This document shows positions 15,636 to 24,767 of a DNA stretch of 64,000 bases, one piece after another; position 1 is the first letter of the stretch, and each line of letters opens with the position of its first letter. Location of the stretch: positions 496,001-560,000 of the forward strand of contig NZ_JAJFZM010000017.1 in assembly GCF_020733705.1 (NCBI RefSeq), given 5' to 3'. A program made the translations under genes and the position numbers. The notes under the pieces were generated by a model. That model saw only the letters and a list, made by a program, of their open reading frames with translations. It was not told the DNA's origin and did no database searches. The DNA comes from Nocardia australiensis (GTDB lineage: Bacteria; Actinomycetota; Actinomycetes; Mycobacteriales; Mycobacteriaceae).

Positions 15636-17219
15636 TCACCGCGGCCTGCTCGTGCGGGCACGCCTCCGCTCGGCTTGCAGTTCGGCGAGTTCCTGTTCGA
15701 GGATTTCGGCGACGCGGAACTGGCCGGTGTCGTAGATCTCGCCGGCACGAACGACCTCAACGGAGTCGATGTCCGGTTCGGATGAGACGACCGGGCTCTC
15801 CTTGGCCGCCTTGGTAACGGCACTAACGGTTTTGGTGTCACTCACGACGGACGGTGCGCTCGAAGTTTCGACATCGACCGGCGCGCTGGTCTTCTCGGCC
15901 TTCGCCGCGCCCGCCGACCGTGTGGTCGCTTTGGACGAGCCATTCGACGCTGGAGCCCCGGCCTTCGCCTTCGCGGCGGTCACCGACGTGTCGAGCTCGG
16001 CGTCGGTTTTGGAGGCTTCCTCGGCTTTGGCGGCAACCGAGGCGAGCGCGTCGGCAATGCTGAGATCCTCACGCCGCGTGGAACTCGTGGACGACGTGGC
16101 CGAGTGATCGAATGCCTTCACCACCGCAACCGACGGCGTGGATCGCTCCTCCCGCTTGGGTGAGACCTCGGAGTGGTTCACCCGGACCGCGAAGGCCGAT
16201 ACCGGTTTTTCCACGACCGGCTCGATTGTCGGCGTCACGTGTGTCTCCGCGTCCAGCGGTTTTTGTTCGGCACCGCTGGCGGACTCCAGGGCGGCCGGGG
16301 GCGTGCCCACCTTCATGAATTCCGGTTTCGGCGCACCGCGAAAGCTGGCGACCGTCGGAAACGAGCGTCGAATGAGATCGGCCGGATCGGGGAGGTCGCG
16401 AACCTGTTCGGTGGCCTGGGCGATCGCATGCCCGTAACGCGCGCTCGCGGCGTCATGGATGAGCAGGGCAACGCCGATCATCACCGGCGCGACCGCGTGC
16501 ACCGCCGCGTCATACCAGCTACCGTCACGCAAATACGGATAGGTATTGAGGCTGACTGTCACTGCCAGCAAAGCGATTTCGGCGAACGCGACCTGACGGC
16601 GACTCTCGAGGATGCCCCACTCGGCCACCTTGTTCGTGCCGACCATGATGATGATCAGACACACGCTGATCATCGACTCGATGAGGTAGCTGAACCAGTA
16701 GAGCGGATCCCCTGGCCCGCCAGGCGCGATATTCTGCTGGACGTTGACCGCGGACCACAGCATGCCCGCCCCGACCACGGCAGCGAGCGCGCGCAGCGAC
16801 CACGCTCTATGCCGATACAGTGACGCCAGCTTGGCGTGTGGGCTGGACTCCCGCCGCTGCGCGGCAATCGCCTTGCGGGCTACCAATAGATCTCGGATGT
16901 CGGCCTTCTCGATCGCTTCGGTGGTATGCCGGGCCCGATCGGATGCGGCGGCCGCGGCCTGCACGTGCTTCCAGCGCTGATCACGTTCCTGTCCGCGGAT
17001 TTTTTCGGCGAGGTCACGCTCGGCGTGCAACTCGTCTTCGGACAGCGCCTCGGTCAGGGCGGGATCGAACTGGTACGCAAGCCGTCCACGGGCCTTTTCG
17101 ACCCGTCTCGCCAGCTGCTTGACCTCGTCCTCGATGGGATGCTCGATGGTCAATTCGACTCCTGGCGGGAGAGATTCGATGACAGACAAGTGATCACTCG
17201 GGGCAACGGCACCACACAT
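15636..17219 (-). CDS. Multi-spanning membrane protein with long charged tail
   Basis: 527 residues. Residues 1-130 are charged and helical, probably coiled coil (KQLARRVEKARGRLAYQFD). Four membrane spans follow (SLRALAAVVGAGMLWSAV; YWFSYLIESMISVCLIIIMV; FAEIALLAVTVSLNTYPYL; AVHAVAPVMIGVALLIHD), then about 250 residues rich in Ser, Ala, Lys and Glu without predicted fold. The span arrangement resembles DUF2637/SpdB-like proteins of actinobacterial plasmids and integrated elements. It follows the ESX-associated genes on the same strand after 141 bases. Function unknown. Confidence 0.6.
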   Translation of the reverse strand: MCGAVAPSDHLSVIESLPPGVELTIEHPIEDEVKQLARRVEKARGRLAYQFDPALTEALSEDELHAERDLAEKIRGQERDQRWKHVQAAAAASDRARHTTEAIEKADIRDLLVARKAIAAQRRESSPHAKLASLYRHRAWSLRALAAVVGAGMLWSAVNVQQNIAPGGPGDPLYWFSYLIESMISVCLIIIMVGTNKVAEWGILESRRQVAFAEIALLAVTVSLNTYPYLRDGSWYDAAVHAVAPVMIGVALLIHDAASARYGHAIAQATEQVRDLPDPADLIRRSFPTVASFRGAPKPEFMKVGTPPAALESASGAEQKPLDAETHVTPTIEPVVEKPVSAFAVRVNHSEVSPKREERSTPSVAVVKAFDHSATSSTSSTRREDLSIADALASVAAKAEEASKTDAELDTSVTAAKAKAGAPASNGSSKATTRSAGAAKAEKTSAPVDVETSSAPSVVSDTKTVSAVTKAAKESPVVSSEPDIDSVEVVRAGEIYDTGQFRVAEILEQELAELQAERRRARTSRPR

Positions 17220-17360
17220 TCATAGTCGATACACCGTTGCCAGCGAAACTATTGGTTCGCCACGACAGCGAAAATCTCGGCGTGCCGCGGGCGACACACC
17301 CTTGATAGGGACCGAGATGTAACAAAACGGTCAACTTCCGTGCGGCTCTTGCCCTTCGGA

Positions 17361-18437
17361 TCAGCCTGCGGTGATAGCGGTGATGAGCGTCCGGACCGCC
17401 GTGGTGCGGGTGGTGATCAACTGGGTGAAGGTCTGCGGTTCCCGGCCCGGAGATTGCTGGGTCAGGCCGACTTCCCAGTGGCCCTGGCCGTCACCGCCGC
17501 CGACAGCCGTTCGGGTGATCCGTACGCAGTAGAGGGTGCCCTCGGGAATCTGGTCGATGCCGCGCTGGATCTGCTCGGCGGCCGGGACAGCCGCGTCGTC
17601 GGCGACCACGGCCCGCGCCGCGAAACCGGAACGTTGCACGTAGTAGGCGCGTTCGAAGGCGAGGATCGCCGACGGGCCGTCGGTGGTGCCGCCAGGGTCG
17701 GTGCCGGACACCACATCCGAGGTGCGGCTCTGCTCGCAGTCGAGGGTCGCGACCGCTGAGAACTCGTTGCCTGGCACATCGATCGCCGGAGCAGATGAAC
17801 TGGGCGAAGCGGTCGAGCTGGACGTGCTGGACGTAGCCGGACCAGCCACCTGCACCAGTGTGGGTGGCGAGTCCGCTGCCGGTGTCGCGTGCTTGCCGGT
17901 TGTGCGGACGGCGACCAAAATGACCGCACCGATCGCGACCGCGATACCGAACACGATAAGCACCGCGACCAGACGATTGCCCTGGCCCGATTGGTTCGCG
18001 CGAGTTCGGTTGCGCAGTGGTTGATCCCGCTGTCGCGGTGGCTGGCGCAACCGGGATACGGCATTGCCACCGGATCGGTCGATGAGCTCGGGCGCCGGTT
18101 GGCCGGACTCGTCGTAGGCGTCGAATTCCGGAAGTCGGTCATCGCTGGGGTAATGGTCCTCGGCGGCCGCGGGGGTGGGCAGGTCCGGCGCGGGGCTCGG
18201 TGCGTCGAGCCACTGCTTCCAATCCCCGGACGGCTGCGCGGAATTCGGCGGTTCATCGAGATTCGGTGGTGGCTCGGGCATATCGACCTCCACGGCCCGG
18301 GGTTGGCCCGATGAGCGGCGACCGGGTCGCCGCCGCTTCGGAGGTTTGGTGGGCAACCGCACCATGGGCAGGCCGGTATCGAATGGATTGCTCTGACCTT
18401 GGTTTCGGCCGGAGCGGTCGGAATCAGAGCGTGTCAT
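17361..18437 (-). CDS. Single-span membrane protein with extracytoplasmic domain
   Basis: 358 residues. A disordered, proline-rich and basic cytoplasmic part (1-150) is followed by one span, LVAVLIVFGIAVAIGAVILV, then a Ser/Thr/Pro linker and a folded extracellular domain of about 140 residues with paired cysteines (TLDCEQSRTSD, TLYCVRITRT). The ending QTFTQLITTRTTAVRTLITA is helical. This layout occurs in several ESX-associated Nocardia/Rhodococcus loci; the domain resembles the poorly described DUF8176-type. ATG 18437 overlaps the previous gene by 14 bases. Confidence 0.6.
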   Translation of the reverse strand: MTRSDSDRSGRNQGQSNPFDTGLPMVRLPTKPPKRRRPGRRSSGQPRAVEVDMPEPPPNLDEPPNSAQPSGDWKQWLDAPSPAPDLPTPAAAEDHYPSDDRLPEFDAYDESGQPAPELIDRSGGNAVSRLRQPPRQRDQPLRNRTRANQSGQGNRLVAVLIVFGIAVAIGAVILVAVRTTGKHATPAADSPPTLVQVAGPATSSTSSSTASPSSSAPAIDVPGNEFSAVATLDCEQSRTSDVVSGTDPGGTTDGPSAILAFERAYYVQRSGFAARAVVADDAAVPAAEQIQRGIDQIPEGTLYCVRITRTAVGGGDGQGHWEVGLTQQSPGREPQTFTQLITTRTTAVRTLITAITAG

Positions 18438-19779
18438 CGCCGAAGTCGCCGATGACGGCGGCCGGAACGGTTTCGGTCAGGTTCTCGGTCGCGGTCGGTA
18501 CGGTCACGCCGAGCTGACCGCCGCGCGGCTTTTCGCCGGTCCCCGCCGACGGCGGCATCGCCATGCCACCGGTGACGCCCGGCTGCCCCGCCGCTTGCGG
18601 CGCAGCGGGTTTCGGAGGTTCGGGTTCGGCCGCAGGCGCGGGCGCCGGTGTTGGAACCGGTCGCACATCGGGCGTGTCCGAGTTGGCGGAACCGTTCTGA
18701 GCGGGCGGAATCACCGTACCGGGCCCGGTTCCCTGGGGCGAGGGCTTGTTCGTTCCGCCGCCGAAGTCGAACAATCCTCCTGGACTGGTCGAGGTACCGC
18801 CCGACGCACCGCCCGAATTCGCGCCTCCGGTGGTGGAACCGGGGTGGATGAGCTCGGGAATCGCGGTGTCCATGGCCTTGTCGGTGGACGCGGCCACGGT
18901 ATCCATGGCGTGCGTGCCGACCTCGGCGATCTTGTCGATCAGATGGGTGCCGATGTCAACCCCGGCACTGATGGCCGAGGTACCGAGGCTCACCCCCGCG
19001 GAGATCAGCTGCTGCTGGAGCTGGAGCTGGGCCGCGAGTACCGGGTCCACCGGTTGCCCGGTGACGCCCGGATTCGCCACCGCCGGCGGGTACTGGCCGT
19101 TGATACCCGGCTGGTACTGGCCATTGGTACCGAACGAGGATTGGTTGGACGTGATGCCCGAGGGCGTCGTGACGGTGAGCGGACCCATCTCGTCCAGACG
19201 CCGGGTGTGATCGTCCATATCGGAGCGTGCGGCGGTGACCGTGGTGACGGCATCGCGCAGCGCCAGAGTGCCTCGCGCGATGACGGCGTCGGTATCCGGT
19301 GCCGACGACGCGTTGCCCATGATCTCGCGGGCATCCCGGCGGAAGTCCGCGATGATCTGGTCGACCTTGTTGGCCGCGCGGGCGCTGGTGGCGTGCGCGT
19401 CACCGAGCACCGACAGATACGCCGGCCCGCGGTCGGAGATATCGCCGATCTGGGTCTGAGTGGTACGCAGCGCGGGCACCGCCGCATCGGCGCCGGTGGA
19501 CTCCCAGGTCGATTCCAGCGCGTGCAGTCCGTCGCGATGCGACCCCTCGGTGTCGGCCACCTGTGTGGACGCCGCGGACAGGGCGCCGGTTATCGCACGA
19601 TCCGGTGTCGCGACACCGGTACCGAGCGAGGATCGCAATTCGAGCAGCGGCGCCACCAGGGCGGCCACGATCGGCGGATCGACGTTCGGGTCGATGGCCG
19701 CGGGAGCGACGGTTTCGGTCGTTGCCGGGGTGGAGGCGGCTCGCCTCCGCAGACCCGTCAGTGTCCTGAGCGACCTCAT
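18424..19779 (-). CDS. Large ESX-associated, EspB/WXG-like putative substrate
   Basis: 451 residues. The first 200 are alanine-rich helices with a W-x-x-x-G turn (ALESTWESTGADAAVPAL) and long amphipathic segments, as in helical-hairpin substrates of type VII secretion. The rest is low-complexity Gly/Pro/Ser/Gln sequence with a second helical stretch (LIDKIAEVGTHAMDTVAAST). No signal peptide and no membrane span. The start overlaps the stop of the EspC-like gene by four bases (ATGA), so the two are made together. Probably secreted as a partner of the small protein; function unknown. Confidence 0.62.
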   Translation of the reverse strand: MRSLRTLTGLRRRAASTPATTETVAPAAIDPNVDPPIVAALVAPLLELRSSLGTGVATPDRAITGALSAASTQVADTEGSHRDGLHALESTWESTGADAAVPALRTTQTQIGDISDRGPAYLSVLGDAHATSARAANKVDQIIADFRRDAREIMGNASSAPDTDAVIARGTLALRDAVTTVTAARSDMDDHTRRLDEMGPLTVTTPSGITSNQSSFGTNGQYQPGINGQYPPAVANPGVTGQPVDPVLAAQLQLQQQLISAGVSLGTSAISAGVDIGTHLIDKIAEVGTHAMDTVAASTDKAMDTAIPELIHPGSTTGGANSGGASGGTSTSPGGLFDFGGGTNKPSPQGTGPGTVIPPAQNGSANSDTPDVRPVPTPAPAPAAEPEPPKPAAPQAAGQPGVTGGMAMPPSAGTGEKPRGGQLGVTVPTATENLTETVPAAVIGDFGDDTL

Positions 19780-20099
19780 GCCAGCGCCTCCCCTGCCCTG
19801 CCGACGGCACCAGCGGTGTCGGCGTCGACACGCTGCGCCTCGCCGCTGTAACCGCTCAGAACCTGCCCATAGGTGGAAACCAGCTGCCCCGCAGTGGACA
19901 GCGCCTGCGAATGTTCGGCCACTGCCGCGGTGAACCGTGCCGCGAATCCGGCGCCGATCAGCCCGAGATCAGTGGTCAACTGTTCTTGATTCATGGCGCC
20001 CGCCGCCACCGCTGACGCCGAGGCCAGCTGTTGCGACACCGCCTCTGCGATGGTGGTGTAGGCGGCCATCGCCGCCGGGTCGAGCTTCAGCGCATCCAC
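19776..20099 (-). CDS. EspC-family type VII secretion target
   Basis: 107-residue, alanine-rich helical protein: AMAAYTTIAEAVSQQLASAS, then LGLIGAGFAARFTAAVAEHS and LSTAGQLVSTYGQVLSGY. This is the shape of the ESX-1 secretion-associated EspC/DUF2580 family, which folds as a helical hairpin and is exported by type VII systems. First gene of a same-strand run of ESX-like genes; no EccC ATPase or mycosin gene is in the window, so it would rely on a system elsewhere. Confidence 0.75.
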   Translation of the reverse strand: MDALKLDPAAMAAYTTIAEAVSQQLASASAVAAGAMNQEQLTTDLGLIGAGFAARFTAAVAEHSQALSTAGQLVSTYGQVLSGYSGEAQRVDADTAGAVGRAGEALA

Positions 20100-20562
20100 T
20101 GTTCCCCCTCACGGAAAACCAATCTTTCGCTGCCGCGTCACAATTCGACACACCGAGCCTACTTCGCGCCCGGACGACGCGCGCCCGTTACTCGACACGA
20201 AGCCTGTTCAGCTAGAGCCTTTGCGGGGGACGCGAGCGTCTGACCTGCGATCTATCGAACTTGGGCAGCTTAACCGACAGACGACGCCGAACCCAACCTC
20301 GCGGCGATCAGGCTGCCCGGCGAGCGCGGGCCGCCGAGGAACGGTAGCCCGCGGACCGCGAACGGGCGGTGTCATCGGCGGACCTCGTCGCCCGACCGGC
20401 CCGCAAACCCGGTTATTCAGCGGAAATCGACGACCGTGAGCAAGATCGGCAAACTATCACTATCGCTTCCTGGTGAGCCTTATGCTTATTCGCACTATGC
20501 GGTCCCATCACCCTGACAATGAATACGCGGGGTGCCGGCAAAGGATAGGGGTCAGAAACGTT
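20100..20562. other. Intergenic stretch, divergent promoters
   Basis: Separates the EspC-like gene (minus) from the L,D-transpeptidase (plus). GC-rich, no supported ORF on either strand and no convincing hairpin seen. The promoters of both flanking transcripts must lie here. Confidence 0.5.
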
Positions 20563-21072
20563 ATGAGCAGCAGATGTTTACAAAACTGGACGGCCCGATT
20601 CGCAATACTCTTCGGTATCGCCGCAGCCGGAATGATCACGATGTCACCGGCGCAGGCCGAACCGCTTTGGCCGGGAGGCCCCGATATTCCGGGTGTTCCG
20701 GCGATTATTCCCCCAGCTCCGGTCGTCGCGCCGTGTTCGGCGGCGGCACGGGCGTGCATACAGCTCTCGACCAATGAACTATGGCTCATGGACGACGGCA
20801 AAGTCACCTATGGCCCGACCCCGATTTCGCACGGTCGGCCGGGCTACGAAACGCCGCCTGGCGTCTTCCGCGTCGCATTCAAAAAGGAATATCACTGGAG
20901 CACAATGCATAACGCGGAGATGCGTTATGCGGTCTTCTTCAACGGCGATATTGCTACCCATATCGGTCCGATCGAAGAACAGTCCCATGGCTGTATCCGA
21001 ATGACACCCGACGGCGCCCGCGCAACCTATGATTATCTGTCGCCGGGCGACGTGTTCGAAGTAGTGGAGTGA
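20563..21072 (+). CDS. Secreted L,D-transpeptidase (YkuD domain)
   Basis: About 169 residues. Signal peptide (RFAILFGIAAAGMITMSPAQA), a Pro-rich linker, then a compact catalytic domain with ISHGRPGYETPPGVFRV and the active site IGPIEEQSHGCIRM, whose Cys is the nucleophile and His part of the triad. It lacks the Ig-like domains of mycobacterial LdtMt2, so it is the minimal form, forming 3-3 peptidoglycan cross-links or anchoring. The ATG at 20563 gives a proper signal peptide, though AGGGG stands rather far (about 11 bases) upstream. Confidence 0.85.
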   Translation: MSSRCLQNWTARFAILFGIAAAGMITMSPAQAEPLWPGGPDIPGVPAIIPPAPVVAPCSAAARACIQLSTNELWLMDDGKVTYGPTPISHGRPGYETPPGVFRVAFKKEYHWSTMHNAEMRYAVFFNGDIATHIGPIEEQSHGCIRMTPDGARATYDYLSPGDVFEVVE

Positions 21073-21358
21073 CCTGAAAAGTAGTCCACCCCCATGGATA
21101 GTTGCAGTGTTGGTGCCGCCGAACCCAACGCGATGCCCGTTGGGCCGCAAGGATTCCCGTCCGCGCACCGGCGATGGCCGCGCCTGCCCGCGCGGCCATC
21201 GTGGCGGCGGTCGACCTCGACGGCGGTCTTGTAACGCGACCAGGATCGCCGCCGATGTCCAATCCGTCCGCTCCGGGCACGGGATTCGGTTATCCCCGCA
21301 TCGCCGGAAACGATGACAGATCGGCTCCTCACCACTTCGACTCCAAAAAGGGGGGACT
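21073..21358. other. Intergenic stretch with IS-end-like motif
   Basis: Begins with TGACCTGAAAAGTAGTCCAC (21070-21089), which on the other strand resembles the terminal motif of IS21-type elements (GGTGGACTACTTTTCAGGTCA-like). No transposase frame is intact. A GGGGGA ribosome site precedes the next gene at its right end. Confidence 0.3.
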
Positions 21359-22108
21359 ATGAATATCAAGTCTTCGGCTTTGATCGCACTCGCTGCAGGC
21401 GTTGTGATCAGCGTGGCCGGGTGCAGCTCGAATACGACGTCCGACGCCGCCGGCACATCCACTGCTACGGCTCCCTCTTCGTCGCGCGCCGCGGCTACTT
21501 CGATACCGGCGGGTGACCCCCAGGCGCCGCAGTTCGTACAGCCGCCGGGTGCCGGTGGCAATCTGCCCGATGCGCCCACCGCACAATCCGATTCGCTTAC
21601 CGCGCAACCGGAAACACCCGCGCCCGCGAACGCATCGACGCCCGCGAACCCATCGACCGATCAGCCGCAACCATCGCCCGTCGCGGATCCGTCCGGCAGC
21701 GGGCACGGATTGTGCTTCGATTTGAATTCGGGACTGGCCGAATCGGGGATCGCCAGTTTGGGGACGCCGCCCGGGGGCGGCCAATGGCAAATCCAAGGGG
21801 CGAGCAATGATGCGATTTCGGATGGTTGTTCCGGAGTCCTGTCGTGGATGACCGTGGAATGGGCGGGAATCCATCCCGGAACGCACATACTGTTCTTCAC
21901 CGACGGAACCTATCTCGGGACCGCGAGCGCAAAACCCTACGCCTACACCGAGGTAATCGGAAAAACCAGAAATACGGTGTCCGCGCAGTACAAATGGGCG
22001 CGCCCCGAGGACGCGCTGTGCTGCCCGCAGGGGGGACCGAGCGTCGTGACCTTCACCTTGAATGGAACCTCCGTACACGCGGACGGCCAATTCCCGCCGG
22101 ACAACTGA
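21359..22108 (+). CDS. LppP/LprE-family lipoprotein
   Basis: 249 residues. Lipobox VAGC at residues 18-21, so the protein is acylated and exported. A long disordered Ser/Thr/Pro/Ala stretch (about 22-115) leads to the LppP/LprE domain: GLCFDLNSGLAESGIASL, SDGCSGVLSWMTVEWAG, THILFFTDGTYLGTASAKPY and VSAQYKWARPEDA with PQGGPSVVTFTL. Two cysteine pairs are likely. Members of this family are envelope lipoproteins of mycolic-acid bacteria with no known activity. ATG 21359 follows GGGGGA. Confidence 0.88.
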   Translation: MNIKSSALIALAAGVVISVAGCSSNTTSDAAGTSTATAPSSSRAAATSIPAGDPQAPQFVQPPGAGGNLPDAPTAQSDSLTAQPETPAPANASTPANPSTDQPQPSPVADPSGSGHGLCFDLNSGLAESGIASLGTPPGGGQWQIQGASNDAISDGCSGVLSWMTVEWAGIHPGTHILFFTDGTYLGTASAKPYAYTEVIGKTRNTVSAQYKWARPEDALCCPQGGPSVVTFTLNGTSVHADGQFPPDN

Positions 22109-22149
22109 ACGGGCGTGCGCCGAGCGTACGATCCGAGCACGCGTACCCG

Positions 22150-22183
22150 TAGGGCCGGTACCGCCGAAGCGGTACCGGCCCTA
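22150..22183. terminator. Bidirectional terminator hairpin
   Basis: Perfect 15-bp stem (22150-22164 with 22169-22183) closed by a CGAA tetraloop, placed between the convergent lipoprotein and MFS genes. Confidence 0.85.
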
Positions 22184-22204
22184 TAGGTTTCGGTTGTGCC
22201 GTGA

Positions 22205-23821
22205 CTATTTGGTCGCGTACTGCGTGTCCTCGCGATCGGGTTCGGCGGCTTCCTCGTCGTCCGCCATCACCGCTTCACCGCGGGCGATCATGCCCGCCTC
22301 GTCCGACAGCGTCATGTGCGGAATGAACAGCGCGAGCCCGAACGCGATCAGCGCGCCGGGGACCAGGTACCAGAAGCCGGGCACCAGGGCGTCGACATAC
22401 GCCCCGACGATCGCGTCATGCAGGTTCGCGGGCAGATGCTTCACCGCCGAAGGCACCAGCGCGCTCGGGTCGAGCTTCGCCGCCATCGCCTCCGGTCCGT
22501 GCGACACGAAAACATCGGTCAGCCCCTCGGTCAGACGGTTGGTGAAGATCGAGCCGAAGATGGCGACGCCGAGCGCGCCGCCCATCTCGCGGAAATAATT
22601 GTTGGCACTGGTCGCGGTGCCGATCTGGTTGGGCGCCACCGCATTTTGCACGACAAGCACGATGATCTGCATGATCAGGCCTAGTCCGGCACCCATGACG
22701 AAGAGCATCGCCGAAACCACCCACATGCTGGTGTGGGCGTCGATCCGGGTCAACCACAGCATGTCCAGGATCATCAGCGCCGCGCCGAGTGGTGGGTAGA
22801 GCTTGTAGCGGCCGGTCTTGGTGACCATGGCCATCGAGGCGATCAGCGTGATCATCATGCCGACCATCATCGGTATCAACAGCAGGCCCGACACGGAAGC
22901 CGAAGCGCCGGTGGCCATTTGCAGATAGGTCGGCATGAAGGCCAGCGACGCGAACATCACCAGACCGACCAGGAATCCGATCGCGGAGGTCAGCACGAAG
23001 GTTCGGCTGCGGAACAACCACAGTGGCAGCATCGGCTCCTCGGCCCGTGATTCGACGAAGACGAAGGTCGCGACGACCACCACGAACGCGGCGATCATTG
23101 TCACCATGACCGCTGAGCCCCAGTCGTATTGCTTGCCACCCCAGTCGGTGATGAGAATCAGCAGCGTGGTCGCGGCCGACATCAGGACGACACCGAGGTA
23201 GTCGGGGCGGGTCTTGGGCCGGTGGCTCGGAATGCTCAGATAGCGATACGCGATGAACAGCGCCGCGATACCGATCGGCACGTTGATCCAGAAGCACCAA
23301 CGCCAGCCGAGATGGTCGGCGAAGAAGCCACCGAGCAGCGGACCCGCCACCGAGGTGATCCCGAAGACCGCACCCATCGGCGCCATGTACTTGCCGCGGT
23401 CCTTCGCGGGCACCACATCGGCGATGATGGCCTGCGCCAGGATCATCAGGCCGCCACCACCGACGCCCTGCAGACCGCGGAAGGCGATGAACTCCCAGAA
23501 GCCAGTCGACGCGGCGGCGCCGACGGAGGCGACCGTGAAGATCGTGATCGCGAACAGGAACGGCCAGCGCCTGCCGAACAGGTCACCGAACTTTCCGTAG
23601 ATCGGCATCATGATGGTGGTCGCCAGCAGATATGACGTGGCGGTCCACGCCATATTGGAGATGCCGCCGAGATCACCGACGATGGTCGGCATCGCGGTGC
23701 CGACGATGGTCTGATCGAGGCTTGCCAGGAACATCCCCGCGATCAGCGCGGTGAAGATGAGCCAGATTCGCTTCTGGGTGAGGACAATCGGGCCAGGTGG
23801 CGATTGTACCGTTGTGGTCAT
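22205..23821 (-). CDS. Multidrug MFS exporter, DHA2 (EmrB/QacA) family
   Basis: 538 residues and about 14 spans. Signature segments: LDQTIVGTAMPTIVGDLGG (motif D1), YGKFGDLFGRRWPF (motif A), GLQGVGGGGLMILAQAIIAD and the GPLLGGFFADHLGWRWCFWIN antiporter motif C. The acidic ending is cytoplasmic. It is a proton-driven exporter of drugs or a metabolite. Its ATG overlaps the stop of the TetR gene by four bases (ATGA), so the repressor controls its own pump. Confidence 0.93.
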   Translation of the reverse strand: MTTTVQSPPGPIVLTQKRIWLIFTALIAGMFLASLDQTIVGTAMPTIVGDLGGISNMAWTATSYLLATTIMMPIYGKFGDLFGRRWPFLFAITIFTVASVGAAASTGFWEFIAFRGLQGVGGGGLMILAQAIIADVVPAKDRGKYMAPMGAVFGITSVAGPLLGGFFADHLGWRWCFWINVPIGIAALFIAYRYLSIPSHRPKTRPDYLGVVLMSAATTLLILITDWGGKQYDWGSAVMVTMIAAFVVVVATFVFVESRAEEPMLPLWLFRSRTFVLTSAIGFLVGLVMFASLAFMPTYLQMATGASASVSGLLLIPMMVGMMITLIASMAMVTKTGRYKLYPPLGAALMILDMLWLTRIDAHTSMWVVSAMLFVMGAGLGLIMQIIVLVVQNAVAPNQIGTATSANNYFREMGGALGVAIFGSIFTNRLTEGLTDVFVSHGPEAMAAKLDPSALVPSAVKHLPANLHDAIVGAYVDALVPGFWYLVPGALIAFGLALFIPHMTLSDEAGMIARGEAVMADDEEAAEPDREDTQYATK

Positions 23822-24459
23822 TCGGCAGGTCTCCTATTCCTGTCGTCAGGCTGGTTGAACAACCGGGCGGCCATCGCACAGTGTTCGCGTACCGCTGCGG
23901 CCAGCGATCTGTTCGGATCCCCGGCCGAGGACATCGCCGCCGTCGAGGTGATGCAGGTCATGACTCCCGCTGCGAGCGAGACGAATTCGGGCGAAGCCTC
24001 ATCGCCCATGCGGGCCACGAGAAGTTCACCGATGGCGGACTCCAGCCGGGGGCCGGACGCGACGAAACCCGCCAACACCCGCGGCTCCGTTTGGATAATC
24101 TTCGTCACCAGCGAAATCCCTTCTCGCACATCACTTTCCGTTTCGAATCCACATGAGAAGAGCCAGGTGAGGTCGTCGATCAGGATGCCGGTCGGGCCGC
24201 CGGCGACGAACTGCTCGCGCGAGTGCCGCGTGCCGACCTCGCCGACCGGTCCGACAACCGCGTCCAATTTCGTTTCGTAGTAGTTGAAGAACGTGCGCGG
24301 TGATACGCCGACCGCACGTGCGATGTCTTCGACGGTCGTCGCGTCGAGCCCGCGCTCGACGGTCAGACGCCGCGCGGCTAGACACAGGTCGAGCAGTGTG
24401 CGCTGCTTCTTTTGTTCGCGCAGACCGACAGTCGGCTCGACGCGCTTCGACTGGGACAT
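23818..24459 (-). CDS. TetR-family repressor of the adjacent exporter
   Basis: 213 residues. N-terminal HTH: RTLLDLCLAARRLTVERGLD, then ATTVEDIARAVGVSPRTFFN and YYETK, the standard TetR recognition helix. The C-terminal ligand domain is variable, with a FETESDVREGISLVTKI segment. First gene of a two-gene operon with the pump. Repeated sites stand about 20-45 bases before its start. Confidence 0.92.
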   Translation of the reverse strand: MSQSKRVEPTVGLREQKKQRTLLDLCLAARRLTVERGLDATTVEDIARAVGVSPRTFFNYYETKLDAVVGPVGEVGTRHSREQFVAGGPTGILIDDLTWLFSCGFETESDVREGISLVTKIIQTEPRVLAGFVASGPRLESAIGELLVARMGDEASPEFVSLAAGVMTCITSTAAMSSAGDPNRSLAAAVREHCAMAARLFNQPDDRNRRPAE

Positions 24460-24475
24460 GTCGAGAATTTAGCAC

Positions 24476-24501
24476 AAACTGCAAGTTTTCAGAAACTGCA
24501 A
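24476..24501. promoter_or_regulatory. Operator-like repeats before the TetR-MFS operon
   Basis: AAACTGCAA occurs at 24476-24484 and again at 24493-24501. Between them AGTTT (24484-24488) and AAACT (24493-24497) also form a short palindrome. The repeats start 17 bases upstream of the TetR ATG, where an autorepressor would block transcription. Confidence 0.55.
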
Positions 24502-24767
24502 ATATCTCGTATCGAGCCCACCCTCGCACCGGGCGAGCGCGGCCCGACCGGGTGTAAGTTCGCTGCGGAGTCAGCGGTTTTCGATGACCAGAGTCTGGTC
24601 TCGCCGGCTTGTCTGGTGCCGACGCCGAGCAGACCGGGCTGGGTGAGCTGCCGACCAGGAAGGTGGCGATCACGGTGGCCGGGAACGTTGTAGGGTGAAC
24701 CTCGAAACGGAGATTAATACTCCGCTTGGGTGCTGAAATCACTATCAACGTACGAGGAGAAGTACTT

